A stretch of DNA of 64,000 bases from Sabulicella glaciei (GTDB lineage Bacteria; Pseudomonadota; Alphaproteobacteria; Acetobacterales; Acetobacteraceae): NCBI RefSeq assembly GCF_026183895.1, contig NZ_JAPFQI010000017.1, forward strand, positions 34,293-98,292, given 5' to 3'. Shown in pieces: positions 13,248 to 22,597 of this stretch. The notes under the pieces were generated by a model. That model was not told the origin of the DNA. It was given only the letters and a program-made list of their open reading frames with translations, and made no database searches. The stretch's first letter is position 1. Each line of letters begins with the position of its first letter. The translations under genes and the position numbers were made by a program.

Positions 13248-14216
13248 TCACTCGGTGATCCGCTCGATGTTGTTGCGCTCCACCACCTCGCGCCAGCGCG
13301 CGACCTCGCTGCGGACATGGGCAGCGAAGCGCTCGGGCGGGCCGCCTTCCGGCCGGGTGCCGAGAGTGCGCAGCCGCTCCTGCACCGTCGGGTCGCTGTT
13401 GGCCTCATTGAACAGGGCGTTGAGCCGCGCCACGATCTCCGGCGGCGTGCCGCGCGGCGCCATGTAGCCGAACCATGGCTCGATCACCGCATCGGTCATC
13501 CCGGATTCCTCCAGCGTCGGCACGTCGGGCAGGGCCGGGTCGCGGGTGCGGCCGCTGACGGCCAGCGCGCGCAGCTGCCCGCCGCGGATCGCGCCGATCA
13601 GGGTCGGGGTGTTCTCGAAGAAGAAATGCGTGTTGCCGGCGATCACCGCCTGCATCCCCGGCGCGCCGCCGCGGAACGGCACGTGCGTCATGCGCAGGCC
13701 GAGCCGCCCGTTCAGGAACTCGCCGAGCAGGTGGTTGGAGGCGCCGAAGCCCGAGGAGGAGAAGTTGACGCGTGTGTTCTCGCGCCGCGCCCATTCCGCG
13801 AACTGTTGAAAGTTCTGCGCCGGGTGGTCGGGCCGCACAGCCAGCGCGTTCATGACCGAGCCGGACCAGAAGACCGGCACGAGGTCGCGCTCGATGTCGT
13901 AGGGCATGCGCGCATAGATGGCGGCGTTGATCGCGCAGTTACCGATGGTGCAGGCGCCGAGCGTGTAGCCGTCGGGCGTGGATTTCGCCACGACATCCAT
14001 GCCGATATTGCCGTTGGCGCCGGAGCGGTTCTCCACCACCCAGCGATTCGGCAGGTCGCGGGAGGCGCGCTCGGCGAAGATGCGGGCGATCAGGTCGGTG
14101 GCGCCGCCGGGCGGGAAGGGGACGATGATCCGCACCGGACGGTCCGGCTGCCAGTTCTGTGCGGCGGCTGGCAAGGCCAGCATCAATGCGCAGAGCGCAA
14201 GCGCGAAGCGGTGCAT
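13248..14216 (-). CDS. Bug/TctC-family periplasmic substrate-binding protein
   Basis: A 322-residue secreted protein with signal peptide MHRFALALCALMLALPAAAQ. The family pattern RPVRIIVPFPPGGATDLIARIFAE and VVENRSGANGNIG is plain. These proteins bind carboxylates for the tripartite tricarboxylate transporters, or act alone. No tctA or tctB accompanies it here, as for most Bug genes. The ATG at 14216 has a GAGGAGGAA site. It is probably cotranscribed with the hydroxyacid dehydrogenase downstream. Confidence 0.9.
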   Translation of the reverse strand: MHRFALALCALMLALPAAAQNWQPDRPVRIIVPFPPGGATDLIARIFAERASRDLPNRWVVENRSGANGNIGMDVVAKSTPDGYTLGACTIGNCAINAAIYARMPYDIERDLVPVFWSGSVMNALAVRPDHPAQNFQQFAEWARRENTRVNFSSSGFGASNHLLGEFLNGRLGLRMTHVPFRGGAPGMQAVIAGNTHFFFENTPTLIGAIRGGQLRALAVSGRTRDPALPDVPTLEESGMTDAVIEPWFGYMAPRGTPPEIVARLNALFNEANSDPTVQERLRTLGTRPEGGPPERFAAHVRSEVARWREVVERNNIERITE

Positions 14217-14518
14217 GGATTCCTCCTCCGTTGTCGTTGGGGGAAGCTTGCCGGGGGATCGCCGCCCCTGTCCATCGCCGCGGCTCCCGGCATGAATGGC
14301 AAAGGCGGCTTGATCGGCGCGCCCTGGCCCGTTAGGCTCCCGGAATGGCGATGCGGACCGCACATTCCGTGCTTCCCGCCGGGGTTCCTGCCCGGTCGCT
14401 CGCGCTCGCCCTCCTTCCGCTTCGACTTCTCCGCCCCCGGGCGTGACGCGAAGCCGCGCGCTGCGGCCCGCTCCACCCGGGGGATACGAAAGCGGAAACC
14501 CCAACGAGAGCTGAGCCC
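14217..14518. other. intergenic region between the Bug gene and leuA
   Basis: About 300 bases separate the divergent Bug gene and leuA and must hold both promoters. I looked for a leader peptide rich in Leu and an attenuator hairpin before leuA and see none that I can defend. The region is GC-rich and no other gene is visible. Confidence 0.5.
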
Positions 14519-16111
14519 ATGCCCATTTCCCATCCTTCCTTCGGCGCCGTTGCCGACGACCGCATCATCATCTTCGATACCACGCTGCGCGACGGCGAGC
14601 AGTCGCCCGGCTTCTCCATGAACCTGGAGGAGAAGATCCGCATGGCCGAGGCCCTGGCGGATCTGGGCGTAGATGTGATGGAGGCGGGCTTCCCCATCGC
14701 CTCGGTCGGCGACTTCGAGAGCGTCGAGGCCATCGCGAAGCGCTTCGCGAAGGACGGCCCGGTGGTCTGCGGCCTGGCCCGCACCGCCCCCGCCGACATC
14801 CAGCGCGCCGCCGAGGCGATCAAGCCCGCCGCCCGCAAGCGCATCCACACCTTCGTTTCCACCAGCCCGCTGCACATGCGGGTGAAGCTGCGCATGGAGC
14901 CAGAGGAGGTGCTGGCCCTGGTCACCGCCTCCGTCACCATGGCGCGCAACGCCACGGATGACGTGGAGTGGTCGGCCGAGGACGGCACCCGCACCGAGCA
15001 CGAGTTCCTGTGCCGCTGCGTCGAGGCCGCGATCAAGGCCGGCGCCACCACCATCAACATCCCCGACACGGTGGGCTATGCCGTGCCGGAGGACATGGCG
15101 CACATCTTCCGCATGCTGCGCGAGCGCGTGCCGGGTGCGGACGGGGTGATCTTCTCCACCCACAACCACAACGACCTGGGCCTGGCCGTCGCCAACACCC
15201 TGGCCGCGATCCGTGCCGGGGCGCGGCAGGTGGAGTGCACCATCAACGGCATCGGCGAGCGCGCGGGCAACGCGTCGCTGGAGGAGGCGGTGATGGCGCT
15301 GCGCACGCGCCACGACGCCGTGCCAGTGCAGAACAACATCGTCACCACCAAGCTGCTGAAGGTGTCGAAGCTGCTGGCCGCCACTACGGGCTTCGACGTG
15401 CAGCCCAACAAGGCGATCGTCGGCCGCAACGCCTTCGCGCACGAATCGGGCATCCACCAGGATGGCGTGCTGAAGGACGCCTCCACCTACGAGATCATGA
15501 CGCCCGAGAGCGTGGGCTGGACCACCAACTCGCTGATCCTGGGCAAGCATTCCGGCCGCGCCGCCTTCCGCGATCGGCTGAAGTCGCTGGGCTACGAGGT
15601 GGGCGACAACCAGCTGAACGATGCCTTCAAGCGCTTCAAGGACCTCGCGGACCGCAAGAAGGTCGTCTACGACGAGGACATTGCGGCCCTGGTGGACGAG
15701 GAGGTCCATCGCGGCTCCGAGCGCATCGTGCTGACGGGGCTGAACGTCTCCACCGGCATGGGCACCAAGCCGATGGCGACCATCACCCTGGAGGTGGATG
15801 GCGAGCGGCGCGACGGCATGGCGATCGGCGACGGAGCTGTGGACGCCACCTTCAACGCGCTGCGCCAGGCCTGGCCGCATGAGATCGACCTGAAGCTCTA
15901 TGCGGTGCAGAGCATCACCGGCGGCACCGACGCCCAGGCGCGCGTCACCGTGCGCTTCGAGGAGAAGGGCAAGCTGGTGGACGGGCAGGGCTCCGACACC
16001 TGCACCATCGTCGCCTCGGCCAGGGCCTATGTGCACGCACTGAACAAGCTGCTGGTGAAGCGCGAGCGGACGGAGCCGCCCTCGGTGCTGCCGCAGAAGG
16101 CCAGCGCCTAG
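14519..16111 (+). CDS. leuA: 2-isopropylmalate synthase
   Basis: A 530-residue first enzyme of leucine synthesis, condensing acetyl-CoA with 2-oxoisovalerate. The DRE-TIM motif DTTLRDGEQSPGFSMN is at about residues 20-35, and the metal ligands HNHNDLGLAVAN near 214-225. The C-terminal LeuA regulatory domain (about 395-520), the site of leucine inhibition, is complete. The length and the start are normal for the bacterial short form. A large hairpin lies 35 bases after the stop. Confidence 0.95.
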   Translation: MPISHPSFGAVADDRIIIFDTTLRDGEQSPGFSMNLEEKIRMAEALADLGVDVMEAGFPIASVGDFESVEAIAKRFAKDGPVVCGLARTAPADIQRAAEAIKPAARKRIHTFVSTSPLHMRVKLRMEPEEVLALVTASVTMARNATDDVEWSAEDGTRTEHEFLCRCVEAAIKAGATTINIPDTVGYAVPEDMAHIFRMLRERVPGADGVIFSTHNHNDLGLAVANTLAAIRAGARQVECTINGIGERAGNASLEEAVMALRTRHDAVPVQNNIVTTKLLKVSKLLAATTGFDVQPNKAIVGRNAFAHESGIHQDGVLKDASTYEIMTPESVGWTTNSLILGKHSGRAAFRDRLKSLGYEVGDNQLNDAFKRFKDLADRKKVVYDEDIAALVDEEVHRGSERIVLTGLNVSTGMGTKPMATITLEVDGERRDGMAIGDGAVDATFNALRQAWPHEIDLKLYAVQSITGGTDAQARVTVRFEEKGKLVDGQGSDTCTIVASARAYVHALNKLLVKRERTEPPSVLPQKASA

Positions 16112-16145
16112 CGCAGTCCGCAGCCGGCCGCACCAGGCGATCTGC

Positions 16146-16190
16146 GAGCCTGATTCACCGCCTCGGCGGTCTCACCGGTGGATCAGGCTC
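16146..16190. repeat. large imperfect palindrome after leuA
   Basis: A 45-base inverted repeat with outer arms GAGCCTGAT and ATCAGGCTC and an inner extension TCACCG/CGGTGG. No T-run follows, so it is not a textbook intrinsic terminator. It could be a Rho-independent-like transcript end or a copy of a dispersed intergenic palindrome. I see only one copy in this window. Confidence 0.7.
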
Positions 16191-16274
16191 GGCGCGCTTG
16201 ATGCGGCGGCATCGGAGAGCCTAGCCTTCCCTCTCGGACGCGGCGCCAAGCCGCGCCAGGGAGGAAAAGACGCC

Positions 16275-17258
16275 ATGGTGCCCACGCGCCGCCGCACCCT
16301 GCTTGCCGCCGCCATCACCGGTGGAGGGCTTGCAACGCCCGCCCTCGCGCAGGGCCGCTACCCGTCCCGACCGGTCCAGCTGATCGTGCCCTGGGGCGCG
16401 GGGGGCGGCACCGACGCCACCGCGCGCATCGTCGGCTCGCTGCTGGAGCGCGACCTGGGGCAGCCGGTGAACGTGGTGAACCGCACCGGCGGCTCCGGCG
16501 TCGTCGGCCATTCCGCCATCGCCACCGCCCCGCCCGATGGCCACACCATCGGCATGATCACCGTCGAGATCGCGATGATGCACTGGCAGGGGCTGACGGA
16601 ACTCAAGCCCACCAGCTACACGCCCATCGGCCTGGTGAACCAGGACCCGCCGGGGGTGCAGGTGGCGCAGAACGCGCCCTATGCCGACATCCGCGCCCTG
16701 GCCGAGGCCATCAAGTCGCGCCCCGCCGGGACGTTCCGCGCCAGCGGCACAGGGCAGGGCGGGATCTGGCACCTCGCCCTGGTGGGGTGGCTGCAGGCCA
16801 TGGGGCTGCGCGGCGACCACGTGCGCTGGGTCCCCTCGAATGGCGCGGCGCCTGCCATGCAGGAACTGGCGGCGGGCGGCGTGGACATCGTGTCCTGCTC
16901 CGTCCCCGAGGCGCGTGCGATGCTGGATGCGGGACGCGCCCGGTCGCTGGCCATCATGGCGCCCGAGCGCAACCCGCAATTCGCCCAGGTGCCGACGCTG
17001 AACGAGACGCTGGGCATCAACTACTCCACCGGCGCATGGCGCGGCATCGCGGGGCCGCGCAACCTGCCCGCCCCGGTGGTCGCACGCCTCGGCGAGGCAC
17101 TGAAGCGCGCCTATGACAGCAACGAGTACAAGGAGTTCATGGCGAGCCGCGGCTTCGGCACGGTCTGGCGCGATGCGGAGGGCTTCGCGAGCTTCATGGC
17201 CGAATCCGACCGCGGCATGGGCGAGGCGATGCGCGCCGCCGGGCTGGCGCGCGGCTGA
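16275..17258 (+). CDS. tctC: TctC-family substrate-binding protein of a tripartite tricarboxylate transporter
   Basis: A 327-residue periplasmic binding protein. The N-terminus TRRRTLLAAAITGGGLATPALAQ resembles a twin-arginine-type or Sec signal with cleavage near residue 25. The body has the Bug motifs (RPVQLIVPWGAGGGTDATARIV, VVNRTGGSGVVGH). It is followed directly by tctB and tctA, so here the binding protein has its full transporter. The start ATG has a GGAGG site. The substrate is a small carboxylate; which one cannot be read from the sequence. Confidence 0.92.
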   Translation: MVPTRRRTLLAAAITGGGLATPALAQGRYPSRPVQLIVPWGAGGGTDATARIVGSLLERDLGQPVNVVNRTGGSGVVGHSAIATAPPDGHTIGMITVEIAMMHWQGLTELKPTSYTPIGLVNQDPPGVQVAQNAPYADIRALAEAIKSRPAGTFRASGTGQGGIWHLALVGWLQAMGLRGDHVRWVPSNGAAPAMQELAAGGVDIVSCSVPEARAMLDAGRARSLAIMAPERNPQFAQVPTLNETLGINYSTGAWRGIAGPRNLPAPVVARLGEALKRAYDSNEYKEFMASRGFGTVWRDAEGFASFMAESDRGMGEAMRAAGLARG

Positions 17259-17268
17259 GGGCGCGGCC

Positions 17269-17733
17269 TTGCGCCTGCACGACGCAGCGCTGGGGGGACT
17301 GCTCCTCGGCCTCGCGGCCTGGATCTGGTGGCTGACCGGGTTCTTTCCGGCCTTCCCCGGCCAGGATTACGGGCCGAGCCTGTTCCCGCGCGTCCTCGGG
17401 TCCGGCATCGCGCTGTGCGGCGCCTTGCTGCTCCTGCGCGGTTTGCGCGAAGGCGGGCCTGTCCTCCAGGTGGAGGAGTGGGCGCGCGACCCGGTGCGCC
17501 TCCTTTCGTTTCTCGCCGTGCCGGGGGCAGTGCTGCTCTATATCCTCCTGTCGGACTGGGTGGGGTTCATCCCGCTCGCCTTCGTCCTGCTGCTGGGGTT
17601 GACGCTGTGGTTCCGGGCGCGGCCTGTCGTGGCGCTGCCGGTGGCGGCCGGCGTGACCCTGGCCGTCCACTGGTTCTTCGCAGGGATGATGCGTGTTCCC
17701 TTGCCGCGCGGCTGGCTGGACGCGGTGCTGTAG
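17269..17733 (+). CDS. tctB: TctB-family small membrane subunit
   Basis: A 154-residue membrane protein with four hydrophobic segments and the family landmark FPAFPGQDYGPSLFPRVLG near the N-terminus. The start is set at the TTG at 17269, 11 bases after the tctC stop; no ATG or GTG gives a sensible N-terminus. It forms the small permease subunit with TctA. Confidence 0.85.
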   Translation: MRLHDAALGGLLLGLAAWIWWLTGFFPAFPGQDYGPSLFPRVLGSGIALCGALLLLRGLREGGPVLQVEEWARDPVRLLSFLAVPGAVLLYILLSDWVGFIPLAFVLLLGLTLWFRARPVVALPVAAGVTLAVHWFFAGMMRVPLPRGWLDAVL

Positions 17734-17734
17734 C

Positions 17735-19234
17735 GTGGAAGCGATCCTCCAGGCCTTCGCGCTGGTTTTCGACCCCGCCGTGCTGGGGGTGATCCTGATC
17801 TCGGCCGTGTTCGGGCTGTTCGTGGGCGCCATGCCCGGCCTGACCGCGACCATGGCGACCGCGCTCCTGGTGCCCGTCACCTTCTTCATGGACCCTGTGC
17901 CCGCGCTGGGCGCCATCGTGACTGCCACCGCCATGGCGATCTTCGCAGGCGACATCCCGGGCGCAATGCTGCGCATGCCGGGCACTCCGGCCTCCGCCGC
18001 CTATGCCGACGAATCCTACGCCATGACGCGGCGCGGCCTGCTGAACCTCAACATGGGGGTGAACCTCGTCTTCTCGGTCGCGGGCGGGCTGATCGGCATC
18101 GCCGTGCTGGTGCTTTGCGCGCCCCTGCTGGCCGAGGTCGCGATCAACTTCTCCTCCTTCGAGTATTTCTGGCTCGCCTGTCTCGGCCTCACCTGCGCGG
18201 TGTTCCTGTCCAACGCTGACCCGGTGAAGGGCGTGCTGTCGCTGCTGATCGGCCTGCTCCTCGCCACGGTCGGCATCGATCCTTCGGCGGGGGTGCCGCG
18301 CTTCACCTTTGGCGAGGTGGAGCTGATGCAGGGGGTGAATTTCGTCGCCACGATGATCGGCATGTTCGCCGTGTCGGAATTGCTGCGCGGCGCGGTGACG
18401 GTGCGCGGCAGCGGCGGCGCGGTGGTGGAGCAGGTGGGCGACGTGTTCCGCGGCCTGGGCGCGGTGTGGCGGCGTTACTGGTTCAACTTCCTGCGCGGCA
18501 GCGGCATCGGCACGTTGATCGGCGCGCTGCCCGGCGCGGGAGCGGATATCGCGGCCTGGATTTCCTACGCCGTGTCCAAGCGCTTCTCCCGCGAGAAGGA
18601 AAAGTTCGGCACCGGCCATGTCGAAGGCGTGGTGGACGCGACGGCGGCGAACAACTCCGCCCTGGCCAGCGCGTGGATCCCGGCGCTGGTCTTCGGCATT
18701 CCCGGAGACTCGATCACCGCCATCGTCATCGGCGTGCTCTACATGAAGGGGATGAACCCGGGGCCGACAGTGTTCCTGGAGAACCCGCAGCTCATCTATG
18801 CGGTGTTCCTGATCTTCATCCTCGCCAATCTGCTGCTGCTGCCGCTGGGCTGGGCGGCGATCAAGGGCGCGCGGCAGGTGCTGCGGACGCCGCGCAACCT
18901 CCTGCTTCCGGTCATCCTGCTGTTCTGCGTCGTCGGCTCCTTCGCCATGACCAACAGCCTGTATGGCGTGTCGCTCATGCTGGCGATGGGGCTGTTCGGC
19001 TGGTTCCTGGAGCAGCACGGAATCCCGGTCGCGCCGCTCATCCTCGGCCTCGTGCTCGGCGAAATGCTGGAGCAGACCTTCGTGCAGAACATGATCAAGG
19101 CCGATGGCGACTGGCTGGAATTCTTCAGCCGACCCATCGCTGGGGCGCTAGGCGTGGCAACACTGGCGATCTGGGTCCTGATGGTGGGCAGGGCGGTGGC
19201 CGGGGGGCGGGCACCCAAGGCACAGGTGGCCTGA
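17735..19234 (+). CDS. tctA: TctA-family large permease subunit
   Basis: A 499-residue protein with about 11-12 transmembrane segments. The TctA signatures GAMPGLTATMATALLVP and a second, inverted Pro/Gly repeat ALPGAGADIAAWISYAVSKR are present, as is FGIPGDSITAIVIGVL. The GTG at 17735 begins one base after the tctB stop codon, so the three tct genes form one operon. It carries the substrate across the inner membrane, driven by the ion gradient. Confidence 0.92.
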   Translation: MEAILQAFALVFDPAVLGVILISAVFGLFVGAMPGLTATMATALLVPVTFFMDPVPALGAIVTATAMAIFAGDIPGAMLRMPGTPASAAYADESYAMTRRGLLNLNMGVNLVFSVAGGLIGIAVLVLCAPLLAEVAINFSSFEYFWLACLGLTCAVFLSNADPVKGVLSLLIGLLLATVGIDPSAGVPRFTFGEVELMQGVNFVATMIGMFAVSELLRGAVTVRGSGGAVVEQVGDVFRGLGAVWRRYWFNFLRGSGIGTLIGALPGAGADIAAWISYAVSKRFSREKEKFGTGHVEGVVDATAANNSALASAWIPALVFGIPGDSITAIVIGVLYMKGMNPGPTVFLENPQLIYAVFLIFILANLLLLPLGWAAIKGARQVLRTPRNLLLPVILLFCVVGSFAMTNSLYGVSLMLAMGLFGWFLEQHGIPVAPLILGLVLGEMLEQTFVQNMIKADGDWLEFFSRPIAGALGVATLAIWVLMVGRAVAGGRAPKAQVA

Positions 19235-19293
19235 GCGCATCAAGCGGCGCCGGCCCGTCGCGGTCGGGGCGCCGTTGCGGCAAGCTGGGGCCG

Positions 19294-20046
19294 ATGCTTC
19301 CGGATTCTCTTGCCTTCTGGCAGGGGCCGCTGCTGCCCCTCCTCGTGTCGCTTGCCTGGGCCGCGCTGCTGCGCGGACGGCCCCTAGGGGCGCTGGCGCT
19401 CGGCCTTGGTGCCCTGGCGGGGTTCGCGCTGATCCTGGGGATCAGCCTCGCCTCGCCCCGGCAAAGCTTCGAGCGCCTGCCAGCGCTGATGGCGGGCGCG
19501 GTCCTCCTGTCCCTGCCGCTCTGCTTCTTGCGGGGACGATGGGCGGCGGGGGCGCTGGCGGCCGCTTCCGTCCTGCTGGGCGGCTGGTGGCTGGGCGGCG
19601 CGCCGCTTTGGGGACCCGATGCGGCGCGCGCCTTGCCGGTGATGCTGGCCGCCGCGCTGGCCGCCGCCCTTGCGACCGCAGAGGCGAGCGATGCGCGCCG
19701 CGCGGCTGCGGTGGCGGCGTTGGCGGCGGCCCTGCTCGTCCTGGCCGCGCCGCCAGGGCCATGGCTGATGCTGGGCCTGGCTTGGGCTGCAGCCACAGGC
19801 GGGGCGCTGGCGTCGGGGACGGCGATGCCGTTCGCGGCGCGCGTGCCCTTCGCGCTCGGCCTGGCCGGGGTGACGCTCGGCCCCGCCCTGGCGCGCGGCG
19901 CGCCGGGAGACTGGCTCCTGGCGCTGGCACCGATCGGGACGATGCTGCTGGCGCCACGCCTGGCCATGCGGGGCGGCGGATGGCTAGCCTTCGCGGCGCT
20001 GGCCGCGCTGGCCCTGCTCGCGGCATGGGGGATATCCCTTGGTTGA
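19294..20046 (+). CDS. polytopic membrane protein of unknown function
   Basis: A 250-residue, strongly hydrophobic, Ala/Leu-rich protein with about eight predicted membrane helices. I recognise no family motif. It follows tctA by 59 bases on the same strand and precedes rmlB by 48 bases, so it could belong to either unit. The ATG at 19294 was chosen because the upstream extension in this frame overlaps tctA and is a shadow. Codon use is like its neighbours, supporting a real gene. Confidence 0.65.
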   Translation: MLPDSLAFWQGPLLPLLVSLAWAALLRGRPLGALALGLGALAGFALILGISLASPRQSFERLPALMAGAVLLSLPLCFLRGRWAAGALAAASVLLGGWWLGGAPLWGPDAARALPVMLAAALAAALATAEASDARRAAAVAALAAALLVLAAPPGPWLMLGLAWAAATGGALASGTAMPFAARVPFALGLAGVTLGPALARGAPGDWLLALAPIGTMLLAPRLAMRGGGWLAFAALAALALLAAWGISLG

Positions 20047-20094
20047 CCCATGAAGGGATTAGGGTATTGCCGGGCATCCTTTCGCGGAGGCCTC

Positions 20095-21153
20095 GTGACC
20101 CTTCTTCTCACCGGCGGCTGCGGCTTCATCGGCTCGGCCGTGGTTCGCCACATCCTCGGCACCACCGATGAGGCCGTGGTCAACATCGACAAGCTGACCT
20201 ACGCCGCCAGCCCCGAGGCGCTGGAAGCCTGGCGCGCGCATCCGCGCCACGTGCTGATCCAGGCCGATATCTGCGACGCCGAGGCGATGCGCTCGGCCTT
20301 CCGCACGCACCGGCCCCGCGCCGTCATGCACCTGGCGGCCGAAAGCCACGTGGACCGCTCCATCGACGGGCCGGCGGAGTTCATCCGCACCAATGTCGTC
20401 GGCACCCAGGTGATGCTGGAGGCGGCGCGCGAATACTGGTCCGGCCTGGAGGGCGAGGCGAAGGCGGCGTTCCGCTTCCACCACGTCTCGACCGACGAGG
20501 TGTTCGGCTCGCTTTATCCCGGCGATCCGCCCTTCACCCCCGAGACGCCCTACGACCCGCGCTCGCCCTATTCGGCCAGCAAGGCGGCGAGCGATCATCT
20601 CGTGCGCGCCTGGAACCACACCTACGGCTTCCCGTCCTTCGTTTCCAACACGACGAACAACTACGGGCCGTGGCAGTTCCCGGAAAAGCTGATCCCGCTC
20701 GTCACGCTCAATGCGCTGGAGGGCAAGCAACTCCCCGTCTATGGCAAGGGCGACAACGTGCGCGACTGGCTGCACGTGGAGGACCATGCCGAGGCGCTGG
20801 CGCTGGCGCTGTTCCGCGGCCAGCCCGGCGCGACCTACTGCATCGGCCCGCGCCAGGAGCGCACCAACCTGGACGTGGTGAAGGCGATCTGCGCCACGCT
20901 CGACCGGCTGCGTCCGGATCCCGCCGGCCCGCGCGAGCGGCTGATCACCTTCGTCAAGGACCGGCCGGGCCATGACTTCCGCTACGCCATGGACCCTTCG
21001 GGCGCCGAGGCGGCGCTCGGGTGGAAGGCGCGCTTCGATTTCGAGAGTGGTCTGGAACACACGATCCGCTGGTACCTGGATCACGAGGCCTGGTGGCGGC
21101 CGATCCGGGAAAAGGCCTATGCGGGCCAGCGTTTGGGAGGCGTGAAGTCGTGA
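20095..21153 (+). CDS. rmlB: dTDP-glucose 4,6-dehydratase
   Basis: A 352-residue extended SDR enzyme, second step of dTDP-L-rhamnose synthesis. NAD motif [10 protein letters not shown] is at the N-terminus, the catalytic STDEVFG and YSASK segments follow, and the rhamnose-pathway [17 protein letters not shown] block is present. The GTG at 20095 with GCGGAGG just upstream fits the family; an ATG at 20050 would add 15 residues before the glycine motif. The stop overlaps the rmlA start (GTGA), opening a four-gene operon. Confidence 0.94.
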   Translation: MTLLLTGGCGFIGSAVVRHILGTTDEAVVNIDKLTYAASPEALEAWRAHPRHVLIQADICDAEAMRSAFRTHRPRAVMHLAAESHVDRSIDGPAEFIRTNVVGTQVMLEAAREYWSGLEGEAKAAFRFHHVSTDEVFGSLYPGDPPFTPETPYDPRSPYSASKAASDHLVRAWNHTYGFPSFVSNTTNNYGPWQFPEKLIPLVTLNALEGKQLPVYGKGDNVRDWLHVEDHAEALALALFRGQPGATYCIGPRQERTNLDVVKAICATLDRLRPDPAGPRERLITFVKDRPGHDFRYAMDPSGAEAALGWKARFDFESGLEHTIRWYLDHEAWWRPIREKAYAGQRLGGVKS

Positions 21154-22031
21154 AGGGGATCATCCTGGCCGGGGGCAGCGGCACGCGGCTGCACCCGATG
21201 ACGCTGGCCGCGTCCAAGCAGCTCCTGCCCGTCTACGACAAGCCGATGGTGTACTATCCGCTCGGCACGCTGATGCTGGCGGGGATCCAGGACATCCTGC
21301 TGATCTCCACTCCCACCGACCTGCCATCCTTCCAGCGCCTGCTGGGCGACGGCTCGCAATTCGGCATCCGCCTGTCTTATGCGGAGCAGCCTTCGCCGGA
21401 CGGGCTGGCCCAGGCCTTCCACATCGGCGCCGAGTTCCTGCAGGGCGGCCCGGCGGCGCTCGCGCTCGGCGACAACATCATCTACGGCGAAGGCCTGTCG
21501 GAACGGCTGATGTCGGCGCGCGAGCATGCGTTGCGCGGCAAGGCGACCGTGTTCGGCTATCGCGTGGCGGACCCGGAGCGCTACGGCGTCGCCGAGTTCA
21601 ACGACGAGGGCGAGGTGATCTCGCTGGAGGAGAAGCCGAAGCAGCCCAAATCCGACTGGGCGGTGATCGGGCTTTATTTCTACGACAGCCGCGTCACGGA
21701 TCTGTCGCGCCAGATCGAGCCCTCGGCGCGGGGCGAGCTGGAGATCACCGACCTCAACGCGCTCTACATGCAGGACGGCACGCTGCGGGCCGAGCAGCTG
21801 GGGCGCGGCTGCGCCTGGCTCGACGCTGGCACACCCGCCTCGCTTCTCCAGGCGGCGACCTTTGTGCAGACGGTGCAGGAGCGCCAGGGCCTGCAGGTGA
21901 GCTGCCCGGAGGAAATCGCCTTCCGCCGCGGCTTCCTTTCCGCCGACGTGCTGCGGGAGCGCGGCGCGGCGCTCGGAAAGACGGCCTATGGCCGTTACCT
22001 GATCGAGGTCGCGGAAGGGCTGCACGGATGA
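21150..22031 (+). CDS. rmlA: glucose-1-phosphate thymidylyltransferase
   Basis: A 293-residue nucleotidyltransferase making dTDP-glucose. The signature [11 protein letters not shown] lies at residues 8-18, followed by [17 protein letters not shown] and the substrate residues [21 protein letters not shown]. The GTG start overlaps the rmlB stop by four bases, and the stop overlaps the rmlC ATG by four bases. The enzyme is normally feedback inhibited by dTDP-rhamnose. Confidence 0.95.
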   Translation: MKGIILAGGSGTRLHPMTLAASKQLLPVYDKPMVYYPLGTLMLAGIQDILLISTPTDLPSFQRLLGDGSQFGIRLSYAEQPSPDGLAQAFHIGAEFLQGGPAALALGDNIIYGEGLSERLMSAREHALRGKATVFGYRVADPERYGVAEFNDEGEVISLEEKPKQPKSDWAVIGLYFYDSRVTDLSRQIEPSARGELEITDLNALYMQDGTLRAEQLGRGCAWLDAGTPASLLQAATFVQTVQERQGLQVSCPEEIAFRRGFLSADVLRERGAALGKTAYGRYLIEVAEGLHG

Positions 22032-22597
22032 AGGTCACGCCACAACCCATTCCCGAGGTGCTGCTGATCGAGCCGCGGAAGTTCGGCGACGCGCGCGGCT
22101 TCTTTTCCGAGGTCTGGAAGCGTTCCGCCCTGCGCGAGGCCGGGCTGGACGCGGAGTTCGTCCAGGACAACCATTCCTTCTCGGCGGAGCGGGGCGTGCT
22201 GCGCGGGCTGCATTTCCAGCGCCCGCCCACGCCGCAGGGCAAGCTGGTGCGCGTGGTGCGGGGCGCCATCCTCGACGTGGCGGTGGATGTCCGCGAGGGG
22301 AGCCCGAGCTACGGAAACCACGTGGCGGTGGAGCTTTCGGCGGAGAACTGGCGCCAGCTCTGGGTGCCGCGCGGCTTCGCGCACGGTTTCGTGACGCTGA
22401 CCGCGGATTGCGAGGTGCTCTACAAGGTGGACGCCGAATACGACCCCGCGACGGATGCCGGCATCGCCTGGGACGATCCCGATCTGGGCATCCAATGGCC
22501 GCTGCCGCCCGGCGGGCCAGTGCTGTCGGACAAGGACCGCAAGGCGCCGCGCCTGCGTGACATCGCGCCGCCCTTCCCGAAGGGGTTCCGGTCGTGA
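22028..22597 (+). CDS. rmlC: dTDP-4-dehydrorhamnose 3,5-epimerase
   Basis: A 189-residue cupin-fold epimerase. The catalytic region includes [24 protein letters not shown] and the Tyr of [16 protein letters not shown]. Length matches the family. Both ends overlap neighbouring genes by four bases (ATGA and GTGA), so translation is coupled along the operon. Confidence 0.95.
   Translation: MKVTPQPIPEVLLIEPRKFGDARGFFSEVWKRSALREAGLDAEFVQDNHSFSAERGVLRGLHFQRPPTPQGKLVRVVRGAILDVAVDVREGSPSYGNHVAVELSAENWRQLWVPRGFAHGFVTLTADCEVLYKVDAEYDPATDAGIAWDDPDLGIQWPLPPGGPVLSDKDRKAPRLRDIAPPFPKGFRS

Noticed and set aside
10781..13408. An 875-codon minus-strand open frame
   Set aside because: It is antisense to or out of frame with the allantoinase, cytochromes and hydroxyacid dehydrogenase. 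Its Arg/Pro/Gly-rich composition is that of a high-GC shadow frame.
14217..14518. Leucine attenuator with a leader peptide before leuA
   Set aside because: No short frame with a run of Leu codons followed by alternative hairpins could be found.
13038..14621. A 527-codon plus-strand open frame
   Set aside because: It lies antisense to the Bug-type binding protein and the dehydrogenase, both with clear family motifs, and has shadow composition.
14183..16036. A 617-codon minus-strand open frame
   Set aside because: It covers leuA on the other strand and has no family motif; leuA is certain.
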